Shown here: positions 7,901-15,772 of the stretch, one piece after another
Numbering within the stretch: position 1 is the first letter of the stretch
Layout: each line of letters begins with the position of its first letter
Source of the DNA: CAZQVA01 sp964596685
GTDB taxonomy: Bacteria; Chlamydiota; Chlamydiia; Chlamydiales; VFKH01
Assembly (NCBI GenBank): GCA_964596685.1
Contig: CAZQVA010000001.1
Coordinates: forward strand, 1 to 64,000
Reading direction: 5' to 3'
DNA: 64,000 nt
Translations under genes and position numbers: made by a program
Notes under the pieces: model-generated
The model's input: the letters and a program-made list of their open reading frames with translations, nothing else
Told to the model about the DNA's origin: nothing
Database searches by the model: none

Positions 7901-9997
7901 ATGTTCGGCCCTTACTTGCGTTCGAATACGCCAAAACACGAATTTTGGGAGCGCGTTGAAGAGTATGTTACCCCCACATACAAGAACCATAAAATTATCA
8001 TACTTGGCGAGACAACCCCTAAAACAGTACAGGGCCTCCACTCTTGGAAAGAAATCGTCAAATGCGCCAGTCACTGCCTTGTCTTTCCCTTATTGGCTGC
8101 ACACATCCTTCGTTGCTTCATAAGACCTTCTCAGAACATCACCCCCACATTACACCCCAATATTATTGAAGGAGCGCACAAGGCCACTGAGGCAAGCACT
8201 TCTCTCATACGATCAACATCATCTATTCACCCACTAACAAATAGTGATAAAAACACTGACGCAGCAAAACCATCCGAAAGTGAACCAGAGGAAACTAGAG
8301 CCTCTTCACCCTCTTCGCTGCCACCACAGCAAGCGCCTACTCCTGTGCCCTTGCATCAAGAAGTTACACCACCCAAATCACCCACTTATGAGCCTTTTGC
8401 AAAAGGCTCTTATGCCAACCAACCCCCTCCATCCCTTCCAGAAAACATCCAGTGGCGCCAATGGAATGGTCGCGGTGTACCTCAATTTTTAAAGATTTCA
8501 GCAGGAGAGATCCCAGATCTCCAGAACCATCCCGATCTTAAACAACTAAAGGCTCTAGCTATTGATGGAGTCGTTTCACTTCAACAACTCCATAACATTG
8601 AAACGGCCCTTGGTCGCCCACTCGCTTACCGTATAGAAAATCTGTCAAACATCGATGCTTCAGGAGTGCCTGAAGAATGGCTCTATAATTTTTTGTCACA
8701 TTTGGCTCAGCATCCACCTCTACCACATGGAATCGAATCTCTTTCTCTTAATCAAACGGATCCTGTTTGGGGGGCTTTAATAGGAAAATTTCCTCAGAAA
8801 AAATATAGCTTCGACAGCCGCGCTATGACCCCTAATGAATTTCTAGCTACACTGTCCTCTCTTGTAGAGGAAGAAAAACAGGGGCTTGCCATTATAAAAG
8901 CCATCCGATTGCCTATAAGCGCCACAGAAGATGATGTCAACCGTTTTAAACCCCTGTTAAAGAAATTGACAGACCTGCTTTATATTGATACACCACACTC
9001 CACATCTCTTTCATCTGTAGAGGCTATCTGCGTGGCAGGAACAATGCATTTTCCGCATGAGCGTCAGTCAGCTCCTTTATCTATCCCCTTTTCACCCTCT
9101 TTTGAGGAACTGCTTGCCCACGCGGCAGGAGGAAATCCTATCACTATCAGTTGCATGGATGGAAAGGTACACATTGGACAGGATCTCTTAGGCCAAGCCA
9201 CCTCATTTGCAACAGCACTAGACAAAGCCAGTGTTTTGCGTTTTTTACACCGAGCATTAACAACTAACCTTGAGACACGCACTGCTGACGAAGCTGAGCA
9301 CAACGCCTATCTTATTCAGCAATTGCAATGTACAGCCCTCTATCCTACGGCTATTAGAGAATTCTTGCGTCATCCGAATATTGCTGAAAATATTGACGAG
9401 GTCAAAGAACTCTCCCAAAAAGCCCAACTGCTTGCTAAAGCAAAAGGAGGAGAACTTCCCATCAACTATCCGAAATTCCCTCACCTTTGCTCCCTTACCC
9501 CTCCCCTCGAATCACTGACTGTCACCTTTCAAGGGATTGAAGAGAGCCTTGTTTTACCAAAAATCACCTTTGCTTCTTCTAGTAAATTTTTTGACAAACT
9601 TTACCGAGAAGGATTTCAACAAGGTGGACAGAACCATATTCCCCCAAATCCAGATAGTTTTGAACTCACCGATGAGCGTCTGCCCTTTACAAACAAGGAT
9701 GTGCAACAACTGAAAGACTATTTCAAGGAGAACAAACTCCCGCCCATCAATTCACTAAATGATCTGGCAACCATCTATACACGCGGAGAAGCGTTACAAA
9801 TCTCCGCTTTTGCAACGCATGCGCAAAGTCAGCTAGCTAGGTGGATTGACACTGCAGATACACTTACCGATGATCAATTACGTACAATTATTCAAGCTAG
9901 TGCATTAACCATCGAAAATACCACAATCCCTTGTACTGCAGAGATGGTTACTGCAGCAGACAATGAGATTTTACGCAGAATGGCTAATGAGGCATAA
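7901..9997 (+). CDS. Large protein with a C-terminal BTB/POZ-like domain, candidate host-directed effector
   Basis: The 698-residue product has a short N-terminal region with a hydrophobic patch (residues about 58-72) and a Ser/Pro/Thr-rich low-complexity linker (about 95-180). Leucine-rich helical and strand segments follow (about 200-480). The C-terminal block (about 525-650) reads like a BTB/POZ fold: VTFQGIEESLVLPKITFAS, SKFFDKLYREGF, then FELTDERLPFTNKDVQQLKDYF and a final helical segment. BTB proteins are adaptors for Cullin-3 ubiquitin ligases in eukaryotes and are expanded in amoeba-associated chlamydiae. An effector role is inferred. AGGAG lies about ten bases before the ATG. A perfect 20 bp palindrome at 8390-8409 lies within the linker. 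The gene is not in an obvious operon. Confidence 0.55.
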   Translation: MFGPYLRSNTPKHEFWERVEEYVTPTYKNHKIIILGETTPKTVQGLHSWKEIVKCASHCLVFPLLAAHILRCFIRPSQNITPTLHPNIIEGAHKATEASTSLIRSTSSIHPLTNSDKNTDAAKPSESEPEETRASSPSSLPPQQAPTPVPLHQEVTPPKSPTYEPFAKGSYANQPPPSLPENIQWRQWNGRGVPQFLKISAGEIPDLQNHPDLKQLKALAIDGVVSLQQLHNIETALGRPLAYRIENLSNIDASGVPEEWLYNFLSHLAQHPPLPHGIESLSLNQTDPVWGALIGKFPQKKYSFDSRAMTPNEFLATLSSLVEEEKQGLAIIKAIRLPISATEDDVNRFKPLLKKLTDLLYIDTPHSTSLSSVEAICVAGTMHFPHERQSAPLSIPFSPSFEELLAHAAGGNPITISCMDGKVHIGQDLLGQATSFATALDKASVLRFLHRALTTNLETRTADEAEHNAYLIQQLQCTALYPTAIREFLRHPNIAENIDEVKELSQKAQLLAKAKGGELPINYPKFPHLCSLTPPLESLTVTFQGIEESLVLPKITFASSSKFFDKLYREGFQQGGQNHIPPNPDSFELTDERLPFTNKDVQQLKDYFKENKLPPINSLNDLATIYTRGEALQISAFATHAQSQLARWIDTADTLTDDQLRTIIQASALTIENTTIPCTAEMVTAADNEILRRMANEA
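8390..8409. repeat. Perfect 20 bp palindrome GAGCCTTTTGCAAAAGGCTC
   Basis: The palindrome lies inside the low-complexity linker of the BTB-like gene. Half-sites of the same motif recur at 6905-6920, 14643-14657, 22882-22897 (weaker) and 49597-49612. Confidence 0.7.
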
Positions 9998-10022
9998 GCA
10001 CTGATCCTAATTTAAAAACCCC

Positions 10023-10052
10023 TTGTTTCTTTATTGGCCACCTTGCTATAAT
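10023..10052 (+). promoter_or_regulatory. Promoter of the tRNA-Val/infC operon
   Basis: TTGTTT and an extended TGCTATAAT are separated by 18 bases (to the hexamer TATAAT). The predicted start is a few bases before the tRNA-Val 5' end. No other promoter fits between the tRNA and the following coding sequence. Confidence 0.65.
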
Positions 10053-10063
10053 CCTTCGTCATC

Positions 10064-10137
10064 GGGGTGTTAGCTCAGTTGGTTAGAGCGCCACGTTGAC
10101 ATCGTGGAGGTCAGCTGTTCGAGTCAGCTACATCCCA
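10064..10137 (+). tRNA. tRNA-Val (anticodon GAC)
   Basis: A complete cloverleaf is visible: acceptor GGGGTGT pairs with ACATCCC, the D arm is TAGCTCAGTTGGTTAGAGC, and the anticodon stem CCACG/CGTGG encloses TTGACAT. The T arm contains GTTCGAGTC and the discriminator is A. The CCA end is not encoded. Only 17 bases separate it from the next coding start, so it probably heads a mixed tRNA-mRNA transcript. Confidence 0.95.
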
Positions 10138-10154
10138 TTTGCCCCCTTCATTTT

Positions 10155-11576
10155 ATGATCCATCCCACAGCCGTTGTTTTTTCATCAGCACTTCTACAGC
10201 TTGTTCCTAAAGCAGAAATTGTTGACGTAGCCTGTCATCAATGGGGCATTTTCCTCGACGTACGTCAAGTACCGAACGATGAAACCTTGTTAAAGCACCT
10301 TATCGAACGTTTTGCACAAGTCAAGCGCGCAAATACACCCCTCAAACTCATGCACATGACCCCTAGCAATGCCTCGCAGTTGCTTTTACACATCCACCAG
10401 CCCTTGCGTGCACAAGCTGCTGCTCGCTGTAAAGACACCTTAATCACCTTGCTGCGCTGCGAAAGTGGATATTGTGATCTTTCCTCTGAAGCAGCCATTG
10501 AATCTTCAAATGAGGCCTGGGAGATAGCGCTTGTCATGGCGCAACCAACTAAACACTTTTTACGATTACATTTAGCCTGTGCCCCACACTCTCAAGCTCT
10601 AAAAGCGAGTGTAAAAAGTTATCGCCACGCCCTCGCTAATAATTGGCAAATGCGATCACAAGCCTTAGAGCTCATGGAGCAATCCCATTTATCTTGGAAT
10701 CAGCGCGGTGCTCTCTTTCGCACACAGTTACAACAATGGATTAAAAATCGCTATCGTCAACTCGGCATCCCCGAATACGCCCCCCTGACTCGCGAATATA
10801 CACCAGTGGCCGGCTTTCACTTTGAAACACGCAAGGGTTTTGGCGTTGACTTACTCCACACAGACTCTATTGGCGACGTAGGAACGGAAGAATTGCCAGC
10901 AAAGGACTTTGACAAGCGCGTGCTTTCTCTATTGCAATTCATTCACAAAACTGCTAACCTTTTAGCCATTAAGCAAAGTCTGTTAGTGCGCTGCCCACGT
11001 GGAGGCTCAAAAAACCCTCAACGTGAGTGTGGTGCCCGTCTGGTCAAGACGGTAAAACGCGCGGAGATAGACTTTCGCCACGAGCATACTGCAGAATTGC
11101 CCGCCATCGAATGGTTCTTTGAAGACACCTTCGGTCGTTCTTGGTTGGGAGCGTGGCTGCGCGTTGAGATAGTTGATTCAAACACGTATCGTGTGCATTG
11201 GTCTTTCTGCCATTCTGTTGATCGGTTGGCGGCATTGATTTTGGAGCACAACTCTCATCTTGCCCTCTTTTTAGAGCCGCAAGAAGTTTGGTTACTCCCC
11301 GCACATAAGACGCATCATGAATTAGCTCAATCTTGGCTTAAGCAGCTCAATGAAATTTATACTCGTGTGGCGATACTGCCCGCAAGCGATGCACTACATG
11401 ATCGTTTAAAACGTGCGCATGCGCTTTCCATCCCTTTTATTCTCGTTTTAGATGAGAATACTATGGAAACTGGAAGTGCAGCCCAAATTGTAAAAGATTG
11501 CAAAGAAAAAAGAATCACCCTTTGCGAACTAATACAAGAGGTTATGGAAATGAGGAGAATCGTTGAGAGTCAATAA
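10155..11576 (+). CDS. Degenerate threonyl-tRNA synthetase-like protein
   Basis: The 473-residue product aligns by eye along ThrRS without the TGS domain. An N2-like region (residues about 1-150) has lost its catalytic signatures. A motif-1-like segment (WNQRGALFRTQLQQWI) follows. The GegAFYGPKID block is unrecognisable. A motif-3 region keeps His and Arg (VHWSFCHSVDRLAALILEHN), and a C-terminal anticodon-binding-like domain begins EVWLLPAHKTHHELAQSWLK. The stretch that should hold the zinc-binding CPMHC and motif 2 is missing: only about 170-190 residues separate motifs 1 and 3. It therefore cannot be a normal aminoacylating enzyme. It occupies the place of thrS in the widespread thrS-infC-rpmI-rplT-pheS order. 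Base composition matches its neighbours and the frame is intact over 1.4 kb, arguing for selection. It overlaps the infC start. Confidence 0.7.
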   Translation: MIHPTAVVFSSALLQLVPKAEIVDVACHQWGIFLDVRQVPNDETLLKHLIERFAQVKRANTPLKLMHMTPSNASQLLLHIHQPLRAQAAARCKDTLITLLRCESGYCDLSSEAAIESSNEAWEIALVMAQPTKHFLRLHLACAPHSQALKASVKSYRHALANNWQMRSQALELMEQSHLSWNQRGALFRTQLQQWIKNRYRQLGIPEYAPLTREYTPVAGFHFETRKGFGVDLLHTDSIGDVGTEELPAKDFDKRVLSLLQFIHKTANLLAIKQSLLVRCPRGGSKNPQRECGARLVKTVKRAEIDFRHEHTAELPAIEWFFEDTFGRSWLGAWLRVEIVDSNTYRVHWSFCHSVDRLAALILEHNSHLALFLEPQEVWLLPAHKTHHELAQSWLKQLNEIYTRVAILPASDALHDRLKRAHALSIPFILVLDENTMETGSAAQIVKDCKEKRITLCELIQEVMEMRRIVESQ

Positions 11577-12072
11577 AGAAATTCGCGCACCACGCGTGCG
11601 TTTGATTGGTCCAGATGGTGAACAAGCTGGCATTGTCCCTTTTCGCGATGCTTTGGCAATGGCAGAAGATGCCGGCATGGATCTCGTCGAGGTCGGCGCC
11701 AATGCAGAACCACCTGTCTGTAAGATCATCAACTACGGCAAATTCCGTTACGACCAAACAAAGAAAGAGCGTGAAAATAAAAAAGCACAGCACCAGATCA
11801 AGGTCAAAGAGATCAAGCTAAAACCGAATATTGATGACCATGATTTTGAAACGAAGAAAAACCATGCTCGCGACTTTTTGTCTAAGGGCAATAAAATCAA
11901 ATTAACGTGTACATTCCGCGGTCGCGAAATGGCTCACACCGATATTGGTTTTGCAGTGGTCGAAAAGATGATTCGCGAAATAGAAGATTTAGGACATCCT
12001 GAAGCCCCTCTCAAGTTAATGGGTCGTGCCCTTAACACGGTATTGGCTCCAGGAAGCGCCAAGAAGCATTAA
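11563..12072 (+). CDS. infC: Translation initiation factor IF-3
   Basis: The 169-residue product has the IF-3 N domain (INKEIR-like start, VRLIGPDGEQAG) and C domain (IKLTCTFRGREMAHTDIG). The start is TTG: an AGGAG lies seven bases upstream, the first residues (MRVNKEIRAP) match the family start, and the nearby ATG codons are out of frame. Rare starts on infC are the basis of IF-3 autoregulation in other bacteria, so the same control is likely here. It overlaps the ThrRS-like gene by 14 bases and is followed by rpmI 12 bases later. Confidence 0.96.
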   Translation: MRVNKEIRAPRVRLIGPDGEQAGIVPFRDALAMAEDAGMDLVEVGANAEPPVCKIINYGKFRYDQTKKERENKKAQHQIKVKEIKLKPNIDDHDFETKKNHARDFLSKGNKIKLTCTFRGREMAHTDIGFAVVEKMIREIEDLGHPEAPLKLMGRALNTVLAPGSAKKH

Positions 12073-12084
12073 AGGAGATTTTTT

Positions 12085-12279
12085 GTGCCTAAAATGAAAA
12101 CACGTAAGGCTGTTGTGTCTCGCTTCAAAGTGACAGCCACAGGCAAATTATTGAGACATCGTCCAGGAAGACGTCATATTTTGACGAAAAAGTCTTCTAA
12201 GAGAAAGCGTTTATTAGCCTCTCCAGCACTGGTAGATTCGTCACAATTGAATATGTATAAGCGCCTGATGATGGCCTAA
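12085..12279 (+). CDS. rpmI: 50S ribosomal protein L35
   Basis: The 64-residue basic protein starts MPKMKTRKAVVSRFKVTATG, typical of L35. The start codon is GTG, preceded by AAAGGAG at good spacing. It sits between infC and rplT, the usual order. Confidence 0.95.
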   Translation: MPKMKTRKAVVSRFKVTATGKLLRHRPGRRHILTKKSSKRKRLLASPALVDSSQLNMYKRLMMA

Positions 12280-12300
12280 AGTTGTAGGGAGTAAAATAGT

Positions 12301-12660
12301 ATGGTAAGAGCAACAAGCGCGCTGCCAAGACATCGTCGCCGCAAGCGTCTGATGAAGCAGGCAAAAGGATTTTGGGGAGATCGCAAGAATCACGTTCGTC
12401 AAACAAAGAACGCCGTGATGAAGGCATTGGCCTACAATTATATCCACCGCAAAAAACGCAAGTCGGAATTTCGTGCCCTATGGATTGAGCGTATCAACGT
12501 CGCCGCACGTATTAATGGTATTTCTTACAGCAAGTTGATTTGTGGATTGACAAAAGCGGGCTCTACTTTGAACCGCAAGATGCTGTCTGAAATGGCAATT
12601 CACGACGCACCAGGCTTTGCTGCGGTTGTTGAACAAGCAAAAACTGCGCTAGCGTCATAA
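12301..12660 (+). CDS. rplT: 50S ribosomal protein L20
   Basis: The 119-residue basic protein starts MVRATSALPRHRRRKRLMKQ, with the conserved GFWGDRKNHVRQTKNAVMKA region and a C-terminal globular domain (INGISYSKLICGL). L20 commonly represses its own operon by binding the infC-rpmI leader; no specific pseudoknot was identified here. It lies 21 bases after rpmI and 16 before pheS. Confidence 0.97.
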   Translation: MVRATSALPRHRRRKRLMKQAKGFWGDRKNHVRQTKNAVMKALAYNYIHRKKRKSEFRALWIERINVAARINGISYSKLICGLTKAGSTLNRKMLSEMAIHDAPGFAAVVEQAKTALAS

Positions 12661-12676
12661 TAAATCAAACAGGGTC

Positions 12677-13699
12677 ATGATGAAAGAGGAAGTGGACGCA
12701 CTACAGTTACTTTTTGACAAAGAATTACAACAAGCGGCAACACTTGAAGCTTTGCAAAACGTGCGCGTTCACTTTCTTGGCAAAAAAAGCCCCCTTCAAG
12801 CTCTCATGAAGCAGCTCAAGGATTTTAATCCCCAAGAGCGTCAAGAAGCAGGCCGCTGGCTAAACCTCCTGAAAGATCGCATTGAAAATGATCTGAATGC
12901 GCGCCATGAAGCACTTTTGGCAGCTCATCAAGAGGAACAGATTAAGCTTGAGTGTCTGGATGTCACACTCCCGGCGCGCCATCTGCCCCAAGGGGGTGCT
13001 CATCCAGTTTTAGCAATGCTCGATGAAGTGAGTACCATTCTTGCAGAAATGGGTTTTTCCATTCAGCAGGGTCCTCATATCGAGAGTGATTACTATAACT
13101 TTGAAGCATTGAACTATCCGAAGGACCATCCTGCAAGAGATATGCAGGATACCTTTTATCTTTCTGATGATCTACTTTTGCGCACGCACAATACGAGCAT
13201 TCAAGTGCGCTTAATGGAAAATACAACGCCTCCGATCCGCATCATTTGCCCTGGCAAATGCTTTAGAAACGAGGAAGTCAATGCGCGTTGTCACCTATTT
13301 TTCCATCAAGTCGATGGCTTATACATCGATAAAAACGTTTCTTTTGCCGACTTACTCGCCACATTAGAAGAATTTCTAAAACGTCTTTTCGGCAACAAAG
13401 TAGAAACGCGTTTCCGCCCTAGCTACTTTCCCTTTGTGGAACCTGGTCTTGAAGCGGATGTTACTTGTCTCGCCTGTGAAGGTAAAGGATGTAGCGTTTG
13501 CAAACATTCGGGCTGGCTTGAAATTCTGGGAGCTGGTATGATACATCCCGAAGTACTGCGTACAGGTGGTATTGACCCTGAGATCTATAGTGGTTTTGCC
13601 TGGGGAATGGGGATTGAGCGCCTCGTGATGATCAAACATCGCATTCGCGACATCCGCCTCTTTTCGCAAAACGACATGCGTTTTCTCGCGCAATTTTAA
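12677..13699 (+). CDS. pheS: Phenylalanyl-tRNA synthetase alpha subunit
   Basis: The 340-residue product has an N-terminal coiled-coil tRNA-binding arm (about 1-90) and class II motifs: motif 2 around ICPGKCFRNEEVNARCHLFFHQ and motif 3 in GFAWGMGIERLVMIKH. A CxxC pair-like segment (CLACEGKGCSVC) lies where many bacterial PheS proteins have a similar motif. The beta subunit gene pheT is not downstream, so it must lie elsewhere. The stop is ten bases before tRNA-Ser. Confidence 0.97.
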   Translation: MMKEEVDALQLLFDKELQQAATLEALQNVRVHFLGKKSPLQALMKQLKDFNPQERQEAGRWLNLLKDRIENDLNARHEALLAAHQEEQIKLECLDVTLPARHLPQGGAHPVLAMLDEVSTILAEMGFSIQQGPHIESDYYNFEALNYPKDHPARDMQDTFYLSDDLLLRTHNTSIQVRLMENTTPPIRIICPGKCFRNEEVNARCHLFFHQVDGLYIDKNVSFADLLATLEEFLKRLFGNKVETRFRPSYFPFVEPGLEADVTCLACEGKGCSVCKHSGWLEILGAGMIHPEVLRTGGIDPEIYSGFAWGMGIERLVMIKHRIRDIRLFSQNDMRFLAQF

Positions 13700-13709
13700 A
13701 CATTTTCCT

Positions 13710-13794
13710 GGAAGAGTGGCAGAGTGGTCTATTGCATCTGTCTTGAAAACAGAAGTTGTGAAAGCAACCGTGGGTTCGAATCCTACCTCTTCCG
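13710..13794 (+). tRNA. tRNA-Ser (anticodon TGA)
   Basis: It has acceptor GGAAGAG pairing with CTCTTCC, an anticodon stem around CTTGAAA giving TGA, the long variable arm expected of class II tRNAs, a T loop GGTTCGAATCC and discriminator G. CCA is not encoded. A short T run (ATTTTT) follows and may terminate the operon. Confidence 0.95.
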
Positions 13795-13823
13795 ATTTTT
13801 CTCCTGGCATAGCAGCACCTTAC

Positions 13824-13861
13824 TTCTTATTATCGACTTTGTCAATATTCGATAATAAGAA
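13824..13861. repeat. Inverted repeat TTCTTATTATCGA
   Basis: Thirteen-base arms flank a 12-base spacer. It shares its core CTTATTATCGA with the neighbouring larger palindrome. It lies in the convergent gap between tRNA-Ser and hicB. Confidence 0.8.
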
Positions 13862-13890
13862 AGGTTTCTATCATCAGCTTCGCGAATAAA

Positions 13891-13938
13891 AAGTTATCTT
13901 ATTATCGAATTCATTTACTATCGATAATAAGATAACTT
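13891..13938. repeat. Inverted repeat AAGTTATCTTATTATCGA
   Basis: Perfect 18-base arms flank a 12-base spacer. The spacer length is the same as in the adjacent smaller palindrome 30 bases away. The T-run expected of an intrinsic terminator is absent, so a protein-binding or recombination role is possible. Confidence 0.8.
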
Positions 13939-13960
13939 CTCATCCTTAACTTGGTTGAAA

Positions 13961-14368
13961 CTATGCTGTCTTGATGTTATTGCTAAATTGTTTACCAAAG
14001 TGGAGTGCTGCCTCTGCCAAAAATGCAGAGCGACTAAGATTTAATCGCCTTGCACGTTGATCCACAATACTAAGCACATCTTTAGGAAGTGTTATATTGA
14101 TCCGAACTGTATAATGAGATGGAACTTCAACAAGGAATGCAATAGCTAAACGGTTCTCAGGGCATGACATAATTTCTTCTAAAGTGCTTGGTGCAGAAAT
14201 CTGTTCACCCATTTCATTCAGTATATTGATGTGACCAACCAGAGCTTCTTGAGCCATTGTTTTAACCTGTTCAAGCGTTGCTCCAGCAGACACGCACCCT
14301 GGAAAATCGGGAAAACTTACTCCATAGTCTGAGTTTTCTTCTTTGTGGATGAGTGCTATATAGTTCAT
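13961..14368 (-). CDS. hicB: HicB-family antitoxin
   Basis: The 135-residue product has the HicB partial RNase H-like fold (YIALIHKEENSDYGVSFPDF, PGCVSAG, then the ALVGHINILNEMGE helix). A C-terminal ribbon-helix-helix DNA-binding region follows (RINITLPKDVLSIVDQRARR). It should neutralise HicA and repress the operon. Its ATG overlaps the hicA stop by four bases. Confidence 0.93.
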   Translation of the reverse strand: MNYIALIHKEENSDYGVSFPDFPGCVSAGATLEQVKTMAQEALVGHINILNEMGEQISAPSTLEEIMSCPENRLAIAFLVEVPSHYTVRINITLPKDVLSIVDQRARRLNLSRSAFLAEAALHFGKQFSNNIKTA

Positions 14369-14562
14369 ACTTTTTCTCCAAACTTAACGTTTGCCTGCTT
14401 TTCTATACTCTTCAAAGTACCTGTTGGCAAGTCTCTCTTGGGGTGTGGGACAGTAACTAACCCTTTCTTTGTGGGATGAACAAAATGATGATGACTACCA
14501 GTAGTTCGTTTTAGTTTCCACCCATTTTTCTCCAATAGTTGTATAACTTTACGACTGTCCAT
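14365..14562 (-). CDS. hicA: HicA-family mRNA interferase toxin
   Basis: The 65-residue product has the dsRBD-like HicA fold with the catalytic histidine in TTGSHHHF and a conserved VTVPHPKRDLPTGTLKSI tail. HicA toxins cleave mRNA during translation. The toxin gene precedes the antitoxin gene, the usual hicAB order. A promoter is visible 30 bases upstream. Confidence 0.93.
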   Translation of the reverse strand: MDSRKVIQLLEKNGWKLKRTTGSHHHFVHPTKKGLVTVPHPKRDLPTGTLKSIEKQANVKFGEKV

Positions 14563-14591
14563 TCTTGTCTAATTCCCATATCCGATTTCTC

Positions 14592-14620
14592 GTTATACAC
14601 ACTATACACATATCGATCAA
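14592..14620 (-). promoter_or_regulatory. Promoter of hicAB
   Basis: On the minus strand TTGATC and TATAAC are separated by 17 bases. The spacer carries direct repeats of GTGTATA, a plausible HicB operator. Confidence 0.6.
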
Positions 14621-14667
14621 TGATTTTCATTTTTAATAAGATGAGCCTTTTGCAAAGCTTGCAACTC

Positions 14668-15573
14668 TTATGCGAATCTATGGGAGCTAGCATACACACT
14701 CACTACTGGAGTGACATCTTGATATTGGGAGATCCAAGCTTTTGAACGAGGAAATGCACCTGTTGGATGCTGATATACCTGCAAGGTCTGAGGGTCCAAT
14801 ATTAACAAGCAATCATTTTTCCTAGTATCTATATAGTGGTATGTTCTCGTTGTTACCGCATCAATTTCTAGACTGGAAGAGACAGCTTCTGTTCTTCCAT
14901 ATTTATTAACAGTACGCACCCGATCACTATAAGTCTCGTAATGCGTTGAGGCAGTACAACCTGCATATTCACGTGAAAAGGTATGGCGTTCTCCATTAGA
15001 TTGCGGAGCGTTAAACTCTTGTAATTTCTCCACTATCTCGCGGTTTTGAAAATCTGCAGCGAGCAATAAAGCATTATAGCGTGAAACAATTATGTCATTT
15101 ATACCATACCGAGGCAACTTGTGAGCATAGTCATCTTTAAAGGTAAGCAACGCCTTGCTGTCTGTTAGCCAGAATTTTCGATCAACATCCGCCCCTTGTG
15201 CTAATAATTTTTCTGCACCATGTACATTATTCGCACAAATCGCCTCAATTAAAGCTTTGCCCAGCCTATGTGTTTTCGCGGGAGTTAAAGCATGTCGCAT
15301 GAACTGACCCACTTTTGGCAATAGCTGAGCCATATGCTCAGAGTTTAATTCATTAAGAGATGCCACGTGGACGTCATGACAACTCAAAAACTTCTGATAA
15401 CTTTTTTTATTTACTACATAGACTTGCCCATCAATCTGCAGATCTACTGTTTTGCCAAATAGGGATGCAAAAAGCTTCGTTAAGCAGTTATTATAACTAT
15501 TAATGCTTCCTTGGTAGTCTTTTCCTAGACCAATATGTAGTCGACCTTGATCAACAGTTCCAACATATACCAT
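14668..15573 (-). CDS. Ankyrin-repeat-like hypothetical protein
   Basis: The 301-residue product has no signal peptide or membrane segment. Residues about 105-190 contain two ankyrin-type units (GKALIEAICANNVHGAEKLL with AQGADVD, and YNALLLAADFQNREIVEKL) split by an insertion. The N-terminal third and the C-terminal third, rich in Tyr and Thr, are unrecognised. Ankyrin proteins in intracellular bacteria are often secreted effectors, but nothing in the sequence proves secretion. An AGGAG lies about five bases before the ATG. It is divergent from the secreted-protein gene. Confidence 0.55.
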   Translation of the reverse strand: MVYVGTVDQGRLHIGLGKDYQGSINSYNNCLTKLFASLFGKTVDLQIDGQVYVVNKKSYQKFLSCHDVHVASLNELNSEHMAQLLPKVGQFMRHALTPAKTHRLGKALIEAICANNVHGAEKLLAQGADVDRKFWLTDSKALLTFKDDYAHKLPRYGINDIIVSRYNALLLAADFQNREIVEKLQEFNAPQSNGERHTFSREYAGCTASTHYETYSDRVRTVNKYGRTEAVSSSLEIDAVTTRTYHYIDTRKNDCLLILDPQTLQVYQHPTGAFPRSKAWISQYQDVTPVVSVYASSHRFA

Positions 15574-15772
15574 GATGTCTCCTTTTAGATCCTTTTGAAA
15601 AACTATCCATAACAGAATCTTTAGTATTTTCTTTTTCTCTAAATTAAACTATTTTTATTTATTTGTAAATCGTTTATTTGATTATTTTTTATTAAGGTGC
15701 GATTTTCTTGATTTGAACATGGTTGACGCTTTTTGAAAGAGATGCGATTGTAGAAAAAAGAAGGAGTGCTTT

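Noticed and set aside
7901..8000. Interpretation of the accessory genes around 6.9-10 kb as a prophage
   Set aside because: No integrase, capsid, terminase or lysis gene is present; neighbours are housekeeping operons.
12660..12700. Frameshifted or missing pheT after pheS
   Set aside because: The sequence after pheS is an intact tRNA-Ser and convergent genes, so pheT is elsewhere and not broken here.
13824..13938. CRISPR-like array because of repeated CTTATTATCGA
   Set aside because: There are only two inverted pairs, no regular direct repeats with unique spacers and no cas genes.
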